64,000 nt of DNA from positions 62,001 through 126,000 of the IMG/VR virus record IMGVR_UViG_3300023199_000021. One strand, 5' to 3'. The DNA is from a virus. A model generated the notes under the pieces. The model ran no database searches. It was not told the DNA's origin and worked only from the letters and a program-made list of their open reading frames with translations. A program made the position numbers and the translations under genes. Shown in pieces: positions 45,565 through 52,940 of the stretch. Positions within the stretch are counted from its first letter, which is position 1, and every line of letters starts with the position of its first letter.

Positions 45565-46046
45565 TTCATCACCTTAGCCATTTGTAGATTCTTAAAGAGG
45601 TCACTCATATTCTTAACTGACGTAGCTAAGAATGTAAGACGGTCCACTCTTTGTTGTGCATATGATTTTAGTTTCAATAGACCTTTGGCAAAGTCATCAT
45701 CCTTGATAGCTTGGTGAAACTGGCTATCCCAAGACCCAACGTATTGTTGTTCCTTGCCAGAGATTAGTTTCTTCAAACGGTTTTCAGCCCATTTTACTCT
45801 GGCTGTTTCTCTATTCAAACATCGTTGTAAATGAAACGAGAATCCCCCTAGTGCCAACGCTATCTCGGCACACTGTTCGACACCTAGCTTCTCCATTTGC
45901 TCACGGCTCATAGAAAGATATTGCTTTACGTCATCGTCAACAACATCTTCAATGAATCCCGGCAAACCAATTTTCTTCTCGTATTCATCTAAAGCGGAAT
46001 CGAGAATCTGCATTTGCCCTAGCGGTGTTCTATCCTGTTCTTCCAT
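45561..46046 (-). CDS. Conserved phage protein of the recombination/replication unit
   Basis: A 161-residue all-helical protein. The block IALALGGFSFHLQRCLNRETARVKWAENRLKKLI (residues 64-98), preceded by LSMSREQMEKLGVEQ, is a pattern I have seen in conserved hypothetical proteins encoded next to phage recombinase and nuclease genes. The C-terminal helices (RVDRLTFLATSVKNMSDLFK) may form a coiled coil. It starts 28 bases inside the preceding nuclease gene. It may be a single-strand DNA or recombinase-loading accessory, inferred from neighbours only. Confidence 0.6.
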   Translation of the reverse strand: MEEQDRTPLGQMQILDSALDEYEKKIGLPGFIEDVVDDDVKQYLSMSREQMEKLGVEQCAEIALALGGFSFHLQRCLNRETARVKWAENRLKKLISGKEQQYVGSWDSQFHQAIKDDDFAKGLLKLKSYAQQRVDRLTFLATSVKNMSDLFKNLQMAKVMK

Positions 46047-46429
46047 TCTTCTTCCTTCTCATTATATGGCAATTCAATATAGGTAATGTTGTTGAGTTCA
46101 CACCAATCCTTCTTGTCAATGTCACGCTTCTTCTGTTCTAAAAAGTCGCGTGCTGAGGAATGGAACAGACTACTAAATTTATAGTGCTGCTCGCCGTGAA
46201 CTTCAACGCAAAGCTTGATCTGATTAATGTAGAAATCGAGATACTGAGTTCTTCCCGGCCTACAATTCACTGGAGCTTCTTCAAGGATTTGCATGGTAGG
46301 AAATAGCTCGTAAAGGATTCGTCTAGCTTGATTATGAAGCTTTGATCTAGACTTGGAATCGTTTCCCGTAACTATTTCCCCACGCAATTTCCATTTACCT
46401 ATGTTGCCAGCTAAGTCTCTTACTTTCAT
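46019..46429 (-). CDS. PD-(D/E)XK endonuclease-like protein
   Basis: A 136-residue protein. It starts at the ATG at 46429 (MKVRDLAGN), which overlaps the preceding stop (ATGA). Residues 28-50 (SKSRSKLHNQARRILYELF) are the lead helix. The core QYLDFYINQIKLCVEVHGEQHYKF gives the D...E-x-H-G-x-x-H signature of Vsr/DUF559-type nucleases, and FLEQKKRDIDKKDWCELNNITYIEL gives the K/R-rich helix and final strand. It is distant from the second such nuclease at 26854. Between a RecA-like protein and replication genes it could be a junction or nicking nuclease. Confidence 0.7.
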   Translation of the reverse strand: MKVRDLAGNIGKWKLRGEIVTGNDSKSRSKLHNQARRILYELFPTMQILEEAPVNCRPGRTQYLDFYINQIKLCVEVHGEQHYKFSSLFHSSARDFLEQKKRDIDKKDWCELNNITYIELPYNEKEEEWKNRIEHR

Positions 46430-47457
46430 GCTGCTAACATTACCTTGTTTGCATTCAATATTGCGAAGCCTTCGGTATTCCAAACCATACCTTGACCCTT
46501 GTAGGGCGTGATATTTCTATGAAACACGGTTGGGTCGGTGATTTCTGTGTTGATGAAAGAATCTCTCGTTCCCAAATCCAATACTACTCCGAAATCTTTC
46601 TCTGGCTCGTACCAAGACAGTTCGGGAGCGTGATTTACCTTGACTCCAAGCACACACATGGATTTGTCGCAGTTCAGAATGTCCTTTTCGATATGCACTT
46701 GCTCAAACATTTTGTAGTAGGTATGAGTAGGAACAAAGATATCGGTTGCTCTATTTCTGAATGGGCTAGAACTATCTCTACAGTCATTTCTTCGCATAGC
46801 AGTTTTACAAATACCGATTGTGCGTTGTACATCGGTAAAGTCTTCAATGGTAGGACCAGTGTTTTGCTTACTCGCTGCCATCAAAACATCCCATGCACCC
46901 TTTGCCATTTTCTTACGCATGGAATGGGCAATCTCTTGGACCCACATGCTTACCCTATCCCACTTGCCAATCATATTACTGAATTCAAAATTAATCCAGT
47001 CTCCTTCAAAGTCTGATTGTGGGACAAGAACATAGTCTACACTGTCATTGTCAATAACAACATTCTTGTTTTCATCAAGAAAAACAATGGGGTTGTTGAC
47101 GTTTAATGTAGTAAGACCGTTCTTCTCTCGATGGAACGCTAGAAGGTCAAGCGGAAACTTTGGGATTTCTCCCGGTTGAATCTTTACTTTCTCGTAAATT
47201 TTCTGATAAGAAAAACCAAATCTTTCGATATCGGTTTTCATTACCTTGTGAGCGGCCTGAATGATATCCTCAAACGAAGCTTGTTTGATAATGCTCTCTG
47301 CCTTTTCCCTAAGAACAGGTAGTTCTCTCAGGTGAGCATCAAAGCTATCGTTATCTACTTCACCTAGATGTTGTTTTACTAGATCAAGCGATGGAAGAAT
47401 AGGTGCTGCGGCAAATATCGCAGCTACGCTTTTTACAAAGTCACGCCTATCAAGCAT
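46426..47457 (-). CDS. HK97-capsid-like protein with Tat-type signal sequence
   Basis: A 343-residue protein. The first 25 residues are MLDRRDFVK followed by a hydrophobic Ala/Ile/Pro segment and PSL, the layout of a twin-arginine signal (RRDFVK, h-region, A-x-A-like end). The body looks like an HK97-fold capsid protein: N-terminal helix (ILREKAESIIKQA), IGKWDRVSMWVQEIAHSMRKKM spine-helix region, ATDIFVPTHTYYKMF, VLGVKVNHAPEL and a C-terminal GMVWNTEGFAILNANKVMLA strand-helix. It has a strong ribosome site (agga, 7-base spacing). It sits in the replication arm far from any capsid operon. It may be a paralogue with a new, perhaps exported, role. This is inference. Confidence 0.6.
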   Translation of the reverse strand: MLDRRDFVKSVAAIFAAAPILPSLDLVKQHLGEVDNDSFDAHLRELPVLREKAESIIKQASFEDIIQAAHKVMKTDIERFGFSYQKIYEKVKIQPGEIPKFPLDLLAFHREKNGLTTLNVNNPIVFLDENKNVVIDNDSVDYVLVPQSDFEGDWINFEFSNMIGKWDRVSMWVQEIAHSMRKKMAKGAWDVLMAASKQNTGPTIEDFTDVQRTIGICKTAMRRNDCRDSSSPFRNRATDIFVPTHTYYKMFEQVHIEKDILNCDKSMCVLGVKVNHAPELSWYEPEKDFGVVLDLGTRDSFINTEITDPTVFHRNITPYKGQGMVWNTEGFAILNANKVMLAA

Positions 47458-47542
47458 GATGAATTCCTAAGATAGTATGTTTGTTGTTTAGACAAGAGAC
47501 ACCGACAGCACCCAACACTTTAATAAAATCTCTACGCTGCAT
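47450..47542 (-). CDS. 30-residue Tat/lipobox-like leader peptide ORF
   Basis: An ATG inside the end of the RecA-like gene, with agga 7 bases upstream, opens a 30-residue frame: MQRRDFIKVLGAVGVSC, then LNNKHTILGIHHA. The first 17 residues match a twin-arginine lipoprotein leader (RRDFIK, a Gly/Ala/Val core, then a V-S-C lipobox-like end). The stop overlaps the start of the capsid-like gene, itself Tat-type. It could be a decayed signal-bearing gene or a tiny lipopeptide. It is short, so the evidence is the motif plus the ribosome site. Confidence 0.5.
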   Translation of the reverse strand: MQRRDFIKVLGAVGVSCLNNKHTILGIHHA

Positions 47543-48533
47543 GTTCCATTCCTATCATTTCGAATACTTGTTGTCTTAGTTCATTGTAGTATTCAGGATT
47601 TTCCTCTAGGTATGTAGCAAAGTTTGCCATACCCTGAACCTTCTCACCATTAGGCAAGGTCAACCAAGTTTTTCCTTCAACTACGCCAAAGTCCTTGGCT
47701 AGCTCTGCTAGCTCATACTCATTCCAAATACCTCGACCGTATTTGATAATGCTAGTCACTTTTTGACCGGGAGGCCCAATGGCTGAGTTTTCTACAATCC
47801 AGTGAACCTTCTGTCCAATTTGTGTTTCCCCCTGCTTCAACGCTTCCTTGTGCGTTGCCCACAACTTTACGTCCTGAGCATACTTCAAAGCGTTACCTGA
47901 TTTCTCAGTCTTACTTTTACCTGCTCCGAACTTCTGAATGTTAGCCATCAAGTGTGTAATACCTACGAGGGTTACACGGTTAATAGGTAGAACATTAGCG
48001 AATCGCCTAGTGAACTTAGCAAGATAGCGATTCATAGCGGCAACTTGAGTGTCGGTGATATCACCAACAAGTTCGTCTTCTGCTGCTAGTGCAGAGAAAG
48101 AGTCTATCACGCATACAGCGTGTGGTTCATTATGAATGATATTGTCAAAGATGGCAAGGTATTTTTCACCCGAAAGAATGTTGCCTTTCGTGGAACCAAC
48201 AACTTTTAATCCTTCGGGTGAATAGTCCAATCCATGAATACCTTCGAGGTCACGCTTTTTCAATCGTCCTTCGATATTGCCATAATAGATTTTGCGTTTT
48301 GCTTCTGATTCGGTCGCCACCTTTTGTGCATTTTTACAAAATTGCAAAGCTTGTACAGTCTTACCCACTTTTTCTGGTCCTGTCATGATAAACAGACAGC
48401 CTTCGGGGACACCGCCCCCCAAGGCTATATCTATTTTAGGGCTCACCGAAATTAACGGAGGCGGATTATCGACGATGTAAGACGCTTCAAGTAGCACGTC
48501 ACCATACTCTTTAATAATGTCTTTTTCTGTCAT
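47532..48533 (-). CDS. RecA/UvsX-like recombinase
   Basis: A 333-residue ATPase. PPPLISVSPKIDIALGGGVPEG leads to Walker A TGPEKVGKTV (residues 51-60). Then a central region YYGNIEGRLKKRDLEG, the Walker B strand AVCVIDSFSAL, and a loop MNRYLAKFTRRF. RVTLVGITHL corresponds to the strand followed by the DNA-binding loop in RecA-type ATPases, and GNALKYAQDVKLW fits the segment after L2. It would form filaments on single-stranded DNA and pair strands in phage recombination. Its end carries the leader ORF start. Confidence 0.85.
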   Translation of the reverse strand: MTEKDIIKEYGDVLLEASYIVDNPPPLISVSPKIDIALGGGVPEGCLFIMTGPEKVGKTVQALQFCKNAQKVATESEAKRKIYYGNIEGRLKKRDLEGIHGLDYSPEGLKVVGSTKGNILSGEKYLAIFDNIIHNEPHAVCVIDSFSALAAEDELVGDITDTQVAAMNRYLAKFTRRFANVLPINRVTLVGITHLMANIQKFGAGKSKTEKSGNALKYAQDVKLWATHKEALKQGETQIGQKVHWIVENSAIGPPGQKVTSIIKYGRGIWNEYELAELAKDFGVVEGKTWLTLPNGEKVQGMANFATYLEENPEYYNELRQQVFEMIGMEHAA

Positions 48534-48964
48534 TCCAAATCCTTGAGTTTTGATATAACTGACTTCTTGTTATTGTTAGTGTCAAAGGTTTTCTTTTCCG
48601 AGAAGTCATACTCAACCTTTTGGGCAATCTTACGTGCGATTTCTGCTTTGTCTTTGTATTCTTTGACAACCTTTTCAAGCCAAGGACTACGTAAGGAATA
48701 CGTCTTCCATGTACGGTTGTCTTGCAGAGCAGAGATTACAGCGTGTTCCCCATATTCTTTGATAAGCTTATTGGCAAGAGTAATTTGGTATCTGTAGAAC
48801 TTAAGCCATTCTTTTAATTCCCAGAACTTTAGAGGAAGTTCCTTGTTTTCTGTTTTTGCTTTTTTCTCACAGATTAGCTCAGTGATATACTGTGCCGCAT
48901 GTACCCACTCTCGCGGTGAATAGCGGGATGGGTACTTACTTTTTTCAGTTCTTTGTTTGGCCAT
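48530..48964 (-). CDS. Conserved phage helical protein beside recombinase
   Basis: A 144-residue protein. Blocks SPREWVHAAQYITELICEKKA, LPLKFWELKEWLKFYRYQITLANKLIKEYG and TYSLRSPWLEKVVKEY form a pattern I recognise as a conserved hypothetical in phages with a RecA-like recombinase. All-helical, with a charged C-terminus. It is coupled to the recombinase by ATG overlap at 48530. A mediator or helicase-loader-like role is possible, based on neighbours only. Confidence 0.6.
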   Translation of the reverse strand: MAKQRTEKSKYPSRYSPREWVHAAQYITELICEKKAKTENKELPLKFWELKEWLKFYRYQITLANKLIKEYGEHAVISALQDNRTWKTYSLRSPWLEKVVKEYKDKAEIARKIAQKVEYDFSEKKTFDTNNNKKSVISKLKDLE

Positions 48965-49301
48965 CGTCTTTGGAGATAATATGAGTAGTCGGTTTGAACC
49001 TTTTTACAATTTTACTCTGCTTTTTACCTCTCGTTAGCTCTGATCTGGAAGATTCTGCCTCGGTCATAATGCTGACGCCCCTGTTGTTTTGGGCAGCGGT
49101 ACGACGAACAAACTGGGTAGGATTCTTTTTGCCAGATTCCTCTTGAACTTCTTCTTCCGGTTCAAATACTGAATCCACATGCTTTTGTACAGCCTGTGAG
49201 CTACGCCCCAAGAAGTCTGCGATTTCATCAATCTCATTATCTTGTTCGTACATGGTTTCAATAGTGAACTTTTCTGCTTTACTTAATCTACCTTTAGCCA
49301 T
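48945..49301 (-). CDS. Helix-turn-helix DNA-binding protein
   Basis: A 118-residue protein with an N-terminal HTH: LSKAEKFTIETMYEQDNEIDEIADFLGRSSQAVQKHVDSV (residues 6-45) resembles the resolvase/sigma-4 type. A charged linker and a second conserved patch (GVSIMTEAESSRSEL) follow. In related phages such proteins accompany recombinase genes and may control transcription or bind polymerase. It overlaps the next gene by 20 bases, suggesting coupled translation. Confidence 0.6.
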   Translation of the reverse strand: MAKGRLSKAEKFTIETMYEQDNEIDEIADFLGRSSQAVQKHVDSVFEPEEEVQEESGKKNPTQFVRRTAAQNNRGVSIMTEAESSRSELTRGKKQSKIVKRFKPTTHIISKDDGQTKN

Positions 49302-49702
49302 TACACTTCCCTTTCTGCGTTACGAAGCCACGCCGAATTTTTTGTTTGAAGAAATTTGATATAGTAATTGAAGACCTTACTACTGGTCGCCTCGAATCTC
49401 CATTCTGGCCTGCCAGCGTGTCGCATCTGCTTGTTTTTAGTTCCCTCTGTGTACATGCCAATCGGATTATAAAGATGGCCGTGACGCCCACGCTTTACGT
49501 AATACGTGGTAAGTCTGCCCTTTGTAATCTTTAAGGCATACGCATCTGGTGAGGAAAATAAATCTTCTAAGTCTTCCTCGCCAATCTCTATCATTGGATA
49601 GCCCTGATCATCCATAAAGTCATGCTCACCTTTGAAAGTGTAAGCTGAGATTAGAATGTCAGACGGGTCTTCTTTGTCTCTGTCGATTTTAAAAGTGGTC
49701 AT
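49301..49702 (-). CDS. Conserved hypothetical protein
   Basis: A 133-residue protein without a recognised domain. It has an acidic N-terminal half (ILISAYTFKGEHDFMDDQGYPMIEIGEEDLEDLF) followed by a basic region with KITKGRLTTYYVKRGRHGHLYNP and a C-terminal helix (VFNYYIKFLQTKNSAWLRNAEREV). It is coupled by ATGA-type overlaps to the FmdB-like gene upstream and the HTH gene downstream. It may take part in the same regulatory or recombination unit. Confidence 0.5.
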   Translation of the reverse strand: MTTFKIDRDKEDPSDILISAYTFKGEHDFMDDQGYPMIEIGEEDLEDLFSSPDAYALKITKGRLTTYYVKRGRHGHLYNPIGMYTEGTKNKQMRHAGRPEWRFEATSSKVFNYYIKFLQTKNSAWLRNAEREV

Positions 49703-50085
49703 TTACCCTTCCTTTTCTTTTTAGCGTCTTGTTTTGAAATACGAGGCATATCGCTATTTGTTTTAGCTCGACTCATACCGGATGGTAGTTCTTTTATTCC
49801 AGTGTTAGGGTTCTTCTTTGTCTTATAGCTACGTAGCTTTGCATCACGTTCGTCACGACTTAGTTTGGCAGTTTGTTTGTCTGCATATTCACCCAGAGTC
49901 GTTGCTTCGTGAAGGCCCTTGACATAGTTTGGAACAATACGGTCTGCACCGTAGTCCCTCAATACCCTCTTACTTTTGCATTCGGGGCATTTTACCTTTT
50001 TGATTTTTTCGTCGTATTCTGCTATTGAGAATACTGAGGTAAAAGCTACCTCACACTTTTCACATTCAAAACTATATTCCGGCAT
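49699..50085 (-). CDS. FmdB-family zinc-ribbon protein
   Basis: A 128-residue protein. The N-terminal zinc ribbon PEYSFECEKCEVAFTSVF and VKCPECKSKRVLRDYG (residues 2-50) carries two C-x2-C pairs in the FmdB spacing. The C-terminal 70 residues are basic (RDERDAKLRSYKTKK, KKKRKGK). FmdB-like zinc ribbons are thought to be transcriptional regulators, though direct evidence is thin. It starts inside the end of the Tat-leader/tube-like gene. Confidence 0.75.
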   Translation of the reverse strand: MPEYSFECEKCEVAFTSVFSIAEYDEKIKKVKCPECKSKRVLRDYGADRIVPNYVKGLHEATTLGEYADKQTAKLSRDERDAKLRSYKTKKNPNTGIKELPSGMSRAKTNSDMPRISKQDAKKKRKGK

Positions 50086-50469
50086 TACGAATTGTCCCCC
50101 ATGCGTCGTCGTCCATTTTCTTTTTGAATCCTTCTTCTATAATTTTCATGGCACGTCCTACAACGTCCCAGCTTCCGATTTCAGATTCAGTTTTAACAGG
50201 GAAATTCACATACTTATGATAAGATGTTTTGCGACCCAATTCGCAAATTTCTTCCCTGTCTAGGTTACAAGATACACCAATGTTTTGAAAGTGGGGTGAA
50301 TTATTTCCCAAACCACCATGCATTTCTATCTGCTTTTCAGGATAGAAGATACGTGGGTCACGCTCCTTTTTTTAGGAACGTCTGTAATTGTTTTTTTTGC
50401 ACAAGAAAAAGGCAACGCCCTCGCAAGTGGGAGTGCTGCCAATAGTTTGTTGGAATCTCTACGTTTCAT
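50072..50469 (-). CDS. Tat-leader plus tail-tube/capsid-like fragment, joined by a -1 shift at A7
   Basis: The ATG at 50469, with gagga 5 bases upstream, opens MKRRDSNK, then LLAALPLARALPFSC, a Tat-lipobox-like leader, and runs to TAG at 50326 (47 residues). At an A7 run (T7 at 50367-50373 on the + strand) a -1 shift leads into another frame that continues ERDPRIFYPEKQIEMHGG and stops at 50072. The joined tail contains CNLDREEICELGRKTSYHKY and VNFPV, similar to the tail tube C-region, and then EIGSWDVVGRAM and EEGFKKKMDDDAW, similar to the capsid-like protein at 46426. An 83-codon frame from an internal ATG (50323) is the alternative. It may be a decayed or programmed fusion. Confidence 0.5.
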
Positions 50470-50686
50470 TTTCATCCTCTAAGAAGTGCCCTTGAACGTC
50501 CAAACACTTTTTACAGTAAACCTTCGCTGCTCGAATTTCTACCGCATCTGGAGAAAGTTTCAGGCCGTACCCTAAATAGTCTTTGCGGTATCGACCTGCC
50601 ACTTCCACGTCAGGTATTATTACTGTTACTTTATCTCCATGTTCGAGCATACGATGGCAATTGTCGCACCGTTTAAGCTCGTACAT
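50459..50686 (-). CDS. Small zinc-binding protein (75 aa)
   Basis: A 75-residue protein with two C-x2-C pairs far apart: RCDNCHRMLEHGDKVTVIIPDV near the start and YCKKCLDVQGHF near the end, enclosing a beta hairpin with GDKV-type turn (as in LIM/treble-clef small domains). It could bind nucleic acid or protein. It follows the HNH gene and its end carries the start of the Tat-leader ORF. No specific family known. Confidence 0.65.
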   Translation of the reverse strand: MYELKRCDNCHRMLEHGDKVTVIIPDVEVAGRYRKDYLGYGLKLSPDAVEIRAAKVYCKKCLDVQGHFLEDENET

Positions 50687-51221
50687 ATGTTCTCCATTCT
50701 TTTGGCATGGTAGACCAAGGAGACATACCAGTGTAGAACTTGCTTGGATCAGGTTCGTGTGGTATAGACAGCAACTTCATTCCAGCTTGGTCTAGAGTTC
50801 TATCGTCCTTGCGAGAGTTGCAACGCAGACACGCGATTACCGTGTTCTCCCAAGTATGAGCCTCTTTTGGTTTTGCAAAATGGCTTTTGGGCTTAACGTG
50901 ATCGATAGTAGCAACCTTTGGTGCCAATTCTTCACCGCAGTATTGACAGCTACGGTTGTCACGAATCAACAGATTACGCTTCTTAAGAGCAATCTTACGA
51001 CGACGCTTTACATAACGATTAGCTACAGCAACAGCCGGTACTGGAAATAGATCGCCGCCAGCAGACTCAACAATATCGTCTTCGTAGTATTCGATTACTC
51101 GAACACCTTCTCCCGGCATTTCTTTTCCAATAATTTGCAAGCATAATGCTCTTTTCCAACTGATCACAACCAAAGGTGTGTAGTCTTGGTTCAAGATCAA
51201 ACAAGGTTCGTGCTTAGCCAT
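50673..51221 (-). CDS. HNH endonuclease
   Basis: A 182-residue protein. The N-terminal half (CLILNQDYTPLVVISWKRALCLQIIGK) is the leading domain common to free-standing HNH proteins of this type. The HNH core is near residues 90-140: SCQYCGEELAPKVATIDHVKPKS with C-x2-C and the catalytic His, then ENTVIACLRCNSRKDD with the Asn and second C-x2-C. It may nick DNA during packaging, defence or gene mobility. A 109-base gap with inverted repeats lies upstream. Confidence 0.85.
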   Translation of the reverse strand: MAKHEPCLILNQDYTPLVVISWKRALCLQIIGKEMPGEGVRVIEYYEDDIVESAGGDLFPVPAVAVANRYVKRRRKIALKKRNLLIRDNRSCQYCGEELAPKVATIDHVKPKSHFAKPKEAHTWENTVIACLRCNSRKDDRTLDQAGMKLLSIPHEPDPSKFYTGMSPWSTMPKEWRTYVRA

Positions 51222-51259
51222 TTTAAAAAGTCCATATCAAAAAAAGTAAAGTTTAGTTT

Positions 51260-51316
51260 CCCGAAAAGAGAAGCTACTCCAATTATAGCCGGTTCTCTCT
51301 GTCTTCGGGCGTTTTT
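51260..51316. terminator. Nested inverted repeats, terminator-like
   Basis: CCCGAA (51260-51265) pairs with TTCGGG (51304-51309), and inside AGAGAA (51267-51272) pairs with TTCTCT (51293-51298). TTTTT follows at 51312-51316 on the + strand, and a longer T tract lies downstream on the - strand. The loop holds a TATAAT on the - strand. It probably ends the transcript of the gene at 51331-52173, or marks a promoter for the HNH gene. Confidence 0.45.
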
Positions 51317-51330
51317 CCGTAGGTTTTTGC

Positions 51331-52173
51331 TTATTTTTTCAGCCTCAATTTACTGACCTGATCCACCGTTTCATGTTTTGGATGCGTCGAACAGTGAATC
51401 AGAATTGGTTTTAGTTGCAAGAATGTCTTCAATGTCATCTGAGTAATGGGTTCTCTGCTAAATCTTGGAGGATAGAAAACTTCATCAAACAGCTTGGAGT
51501 TCATGACTATCTCTAAAAGTATCTCGTCGTTGAACACCGCTGGGTTTTTAGGCCAAAAGTGTTTGTTTGCTTTGTTTGTTTTGTTTATTATTTCTACGAA
51601 GTGGTCTTCGTTAGTTGGGTCTAGCCCATTGTCTCGTAAGAAAGCGAGCATCTTGTCACAGTTCTCATGAGAAAAGGAATTGAATCCGCTGCCACAAGTT
51701 TTGTATTCGTCAACATCTATATCGTGCAATAGGTTCGACACATAGTACTTGAAGAAGTACATTGTGCTAGCGGTTATTGGTCCCTTTCTATTTATCACAG
51801 AATGAGGCATGTAGACTTTATCCCAGTCTAGAACATCGAAGTAGTTTTCTTCGTCGCTTACTGAGACAATATCCATATCTAGAAACAACGCCTGATCATA
51901 ATCAGAATCGGAAAAGGTATAGAATCTGGAAATCTTACGAAGCGTTGCTCTCCACCAAGAGTTAACTGAATCGGCATAACTACAATGTTTCTCTACAAAG
52001 CTTTCAATTTTAGCCATGTATTCGTTATCTAATCCTACCCACTGTATCTCGATTCCGAATCTTTTAAAGTAGTTGGAAAGGTTCTCTTTAGCTTTCCTTT
52101 GCCAATTACCAAAGCCATAACTACCATCTGCTAGTCGCGGATACGTGTCTTGAATGTATACTGTTCTTTTCAT
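51331..52173 (-). CDS. GT-A-type glycosyltransferase
   Basis: A 280-residue protein. It starts TVYIQDTYPRLADGSYGFGNWQRKA and carries a DxD metal motif (ALFLDMDIVSVSD, residues 96-107) used by GT-A enzymes of the GT8-like type to bind a nucleotide sugar. Around it are RATLRKISRFYTFS (nucleotide-side) and a late PRFSREPITQMTLKTFL region with IHCSTHPKH that may give a His ligand. Acceptor unknown. It pairs with the methyltransferase-like gene at 52175, suggesting a second, separate glycan-modification unit. Confidence 0.65.
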   Translation of the reverse strand: MKRTVYIQDTYPRLADGSYGFGNWQRKAKENLSNYFKRFGIEIQWVGLDNEYMAKIESFVEKHCSYADSVNSWWRATLRKISRFYTFSDSDYDQALFLDMDIVSVSDEENYFDVLDWDKVYMPHSVINRKGPITASTMYFFKYYVSNLLHDIDVDEYKTCGSGFNSFSHENCDKMLAFLRDNGLDPTNEDHFVEIINKTNKANKHFWPKNPAVFNDEILLEIVMNSKLFDEVFYPPRFSREPITQMTLKTFLQLKPILIHCSTHPKHETVDQVSKLRLKK

Positions 52174-52174
52174 G

Positions 52175-52870
52175 TTATTTTCTTATAGCTAAGGCTGTTC
52201 CTGTAATAATGACTCGACGATCCAATCCTACTGCAAAAGGACCATTAGGCTTTTTTGCTTCTTCTTCATTGATTTCGATACCGCGTTCTTCGGCAAATTC
52301 AATTACCGCTCTCTTAGCACCGGGACATTTCCAAAAGGCATAGTCGTCCATCATTATGATACCGTCATCTACCAATCTCTCCCAAGTATTCTCCATAGAA
52401 AACTTAGTTGCTTTATACAGGTCTACATCTATAAAAGAAAAAGAAATCTTATCAGGCAAGTCTTCTTCTACTAAATCTAATATATTTTTGTTGTGTATTT
52501 CTGGCAGTTCCATATTTCGGCTTTGAAACATATCTATGAACTTGTCAATATCCCATTTTAGATCACCCTCCTTGAATGGTGTTGGTTCTACCCAATCAAA
52601 TATTGGACTATCTGTTATTTCTTCATCAAATTCGTGCAGGTTTGTTAAACCCTGCCAATGATCATAACAATGTAGTTTCTTCTCAGGACAAAGACTATCT
52701 ATGATAGCTTTCATGAAGACAGAACTGGATCCGCGAAAGCACCCGAACTCTGTAACGTCGCCTTCTAATTCTTTTGTTCTGTCGAGATATAGGGCAATGG
52801 CGAATTTTCTTTCCGAAGTAGTAACCTGCCGATTGCAAACCAAGAATTGTATAAAGTTTTTTAGTTCCAT
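52175..52870 (-). CDS. TylF/macrocin-type O-methyltransferase-like protein
   Basis: A 231-residue protein. I start it at the ATG at 52870 (MELKNFIQFL), with gggg upstream, rather than an upstream TTG. Residues 30-60 read GDVTEFGCFRGSSSVFMKAI, the SAM-binding glycine loop. KISFSFIDVDLYKATKFSMENTWERLVDDGIIMMDDYAF gives the metal-binding aspartates (D, D, DD) of TylF-type sugar methyltransferases. It probably methylates a sugar. It is directly behind a terminator, so it likely begins a transcript, or uses read-through. Confidence 0.75.
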   Translation of the reverse strand: MELKNFIQFLVCNRQVTTSERKFAIALYLDRTKELEGDVTEFGCFRGSSSVFMKAIIDSLCPEKKLHCYDHWQGLTNLHEFDEEITDSPIFDWVEPTPFKEGDLKWDIDKFIDMFQSRNMELPEIHNKNILDLVEEDLPDKISFSFIDVDLYKATKFSMENTWERLVDDGIIMMDDYAFWKCPGAKRAVIEFAEERGIEINEEEAKKPNGPFAVGLDRRVIITGTALAIRK

Positions 52871-52880
52871 ATATTCCCCC

Positions 52881-52913
52881 AAAAAAATAGGGCCACGTTA
52901 TTACACATGGCCC
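52881..52913 (-). terminator. Intrinsic terminator
   Basis: GGGCCATGT and ACGTGGCCC (52890-52898 with 52905-52913) form a 9-pair stem with one G-T pair, followed on the - strand by a run of seven T. It ends the transcript of the small membrane-protein genes at 52941-54924. Confidence 0.8.
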
Positions 52914-52940
52914 CGTAACTGTTCGATTATCTCTAGCGAT

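Noticed and set aside
46492-47016. 174-residue open frame on the + strand inside the capsid-like gene
   Set aside because: Antisense shadow of a gene with a good start and domain content. No ribosome site or homology in its translation.
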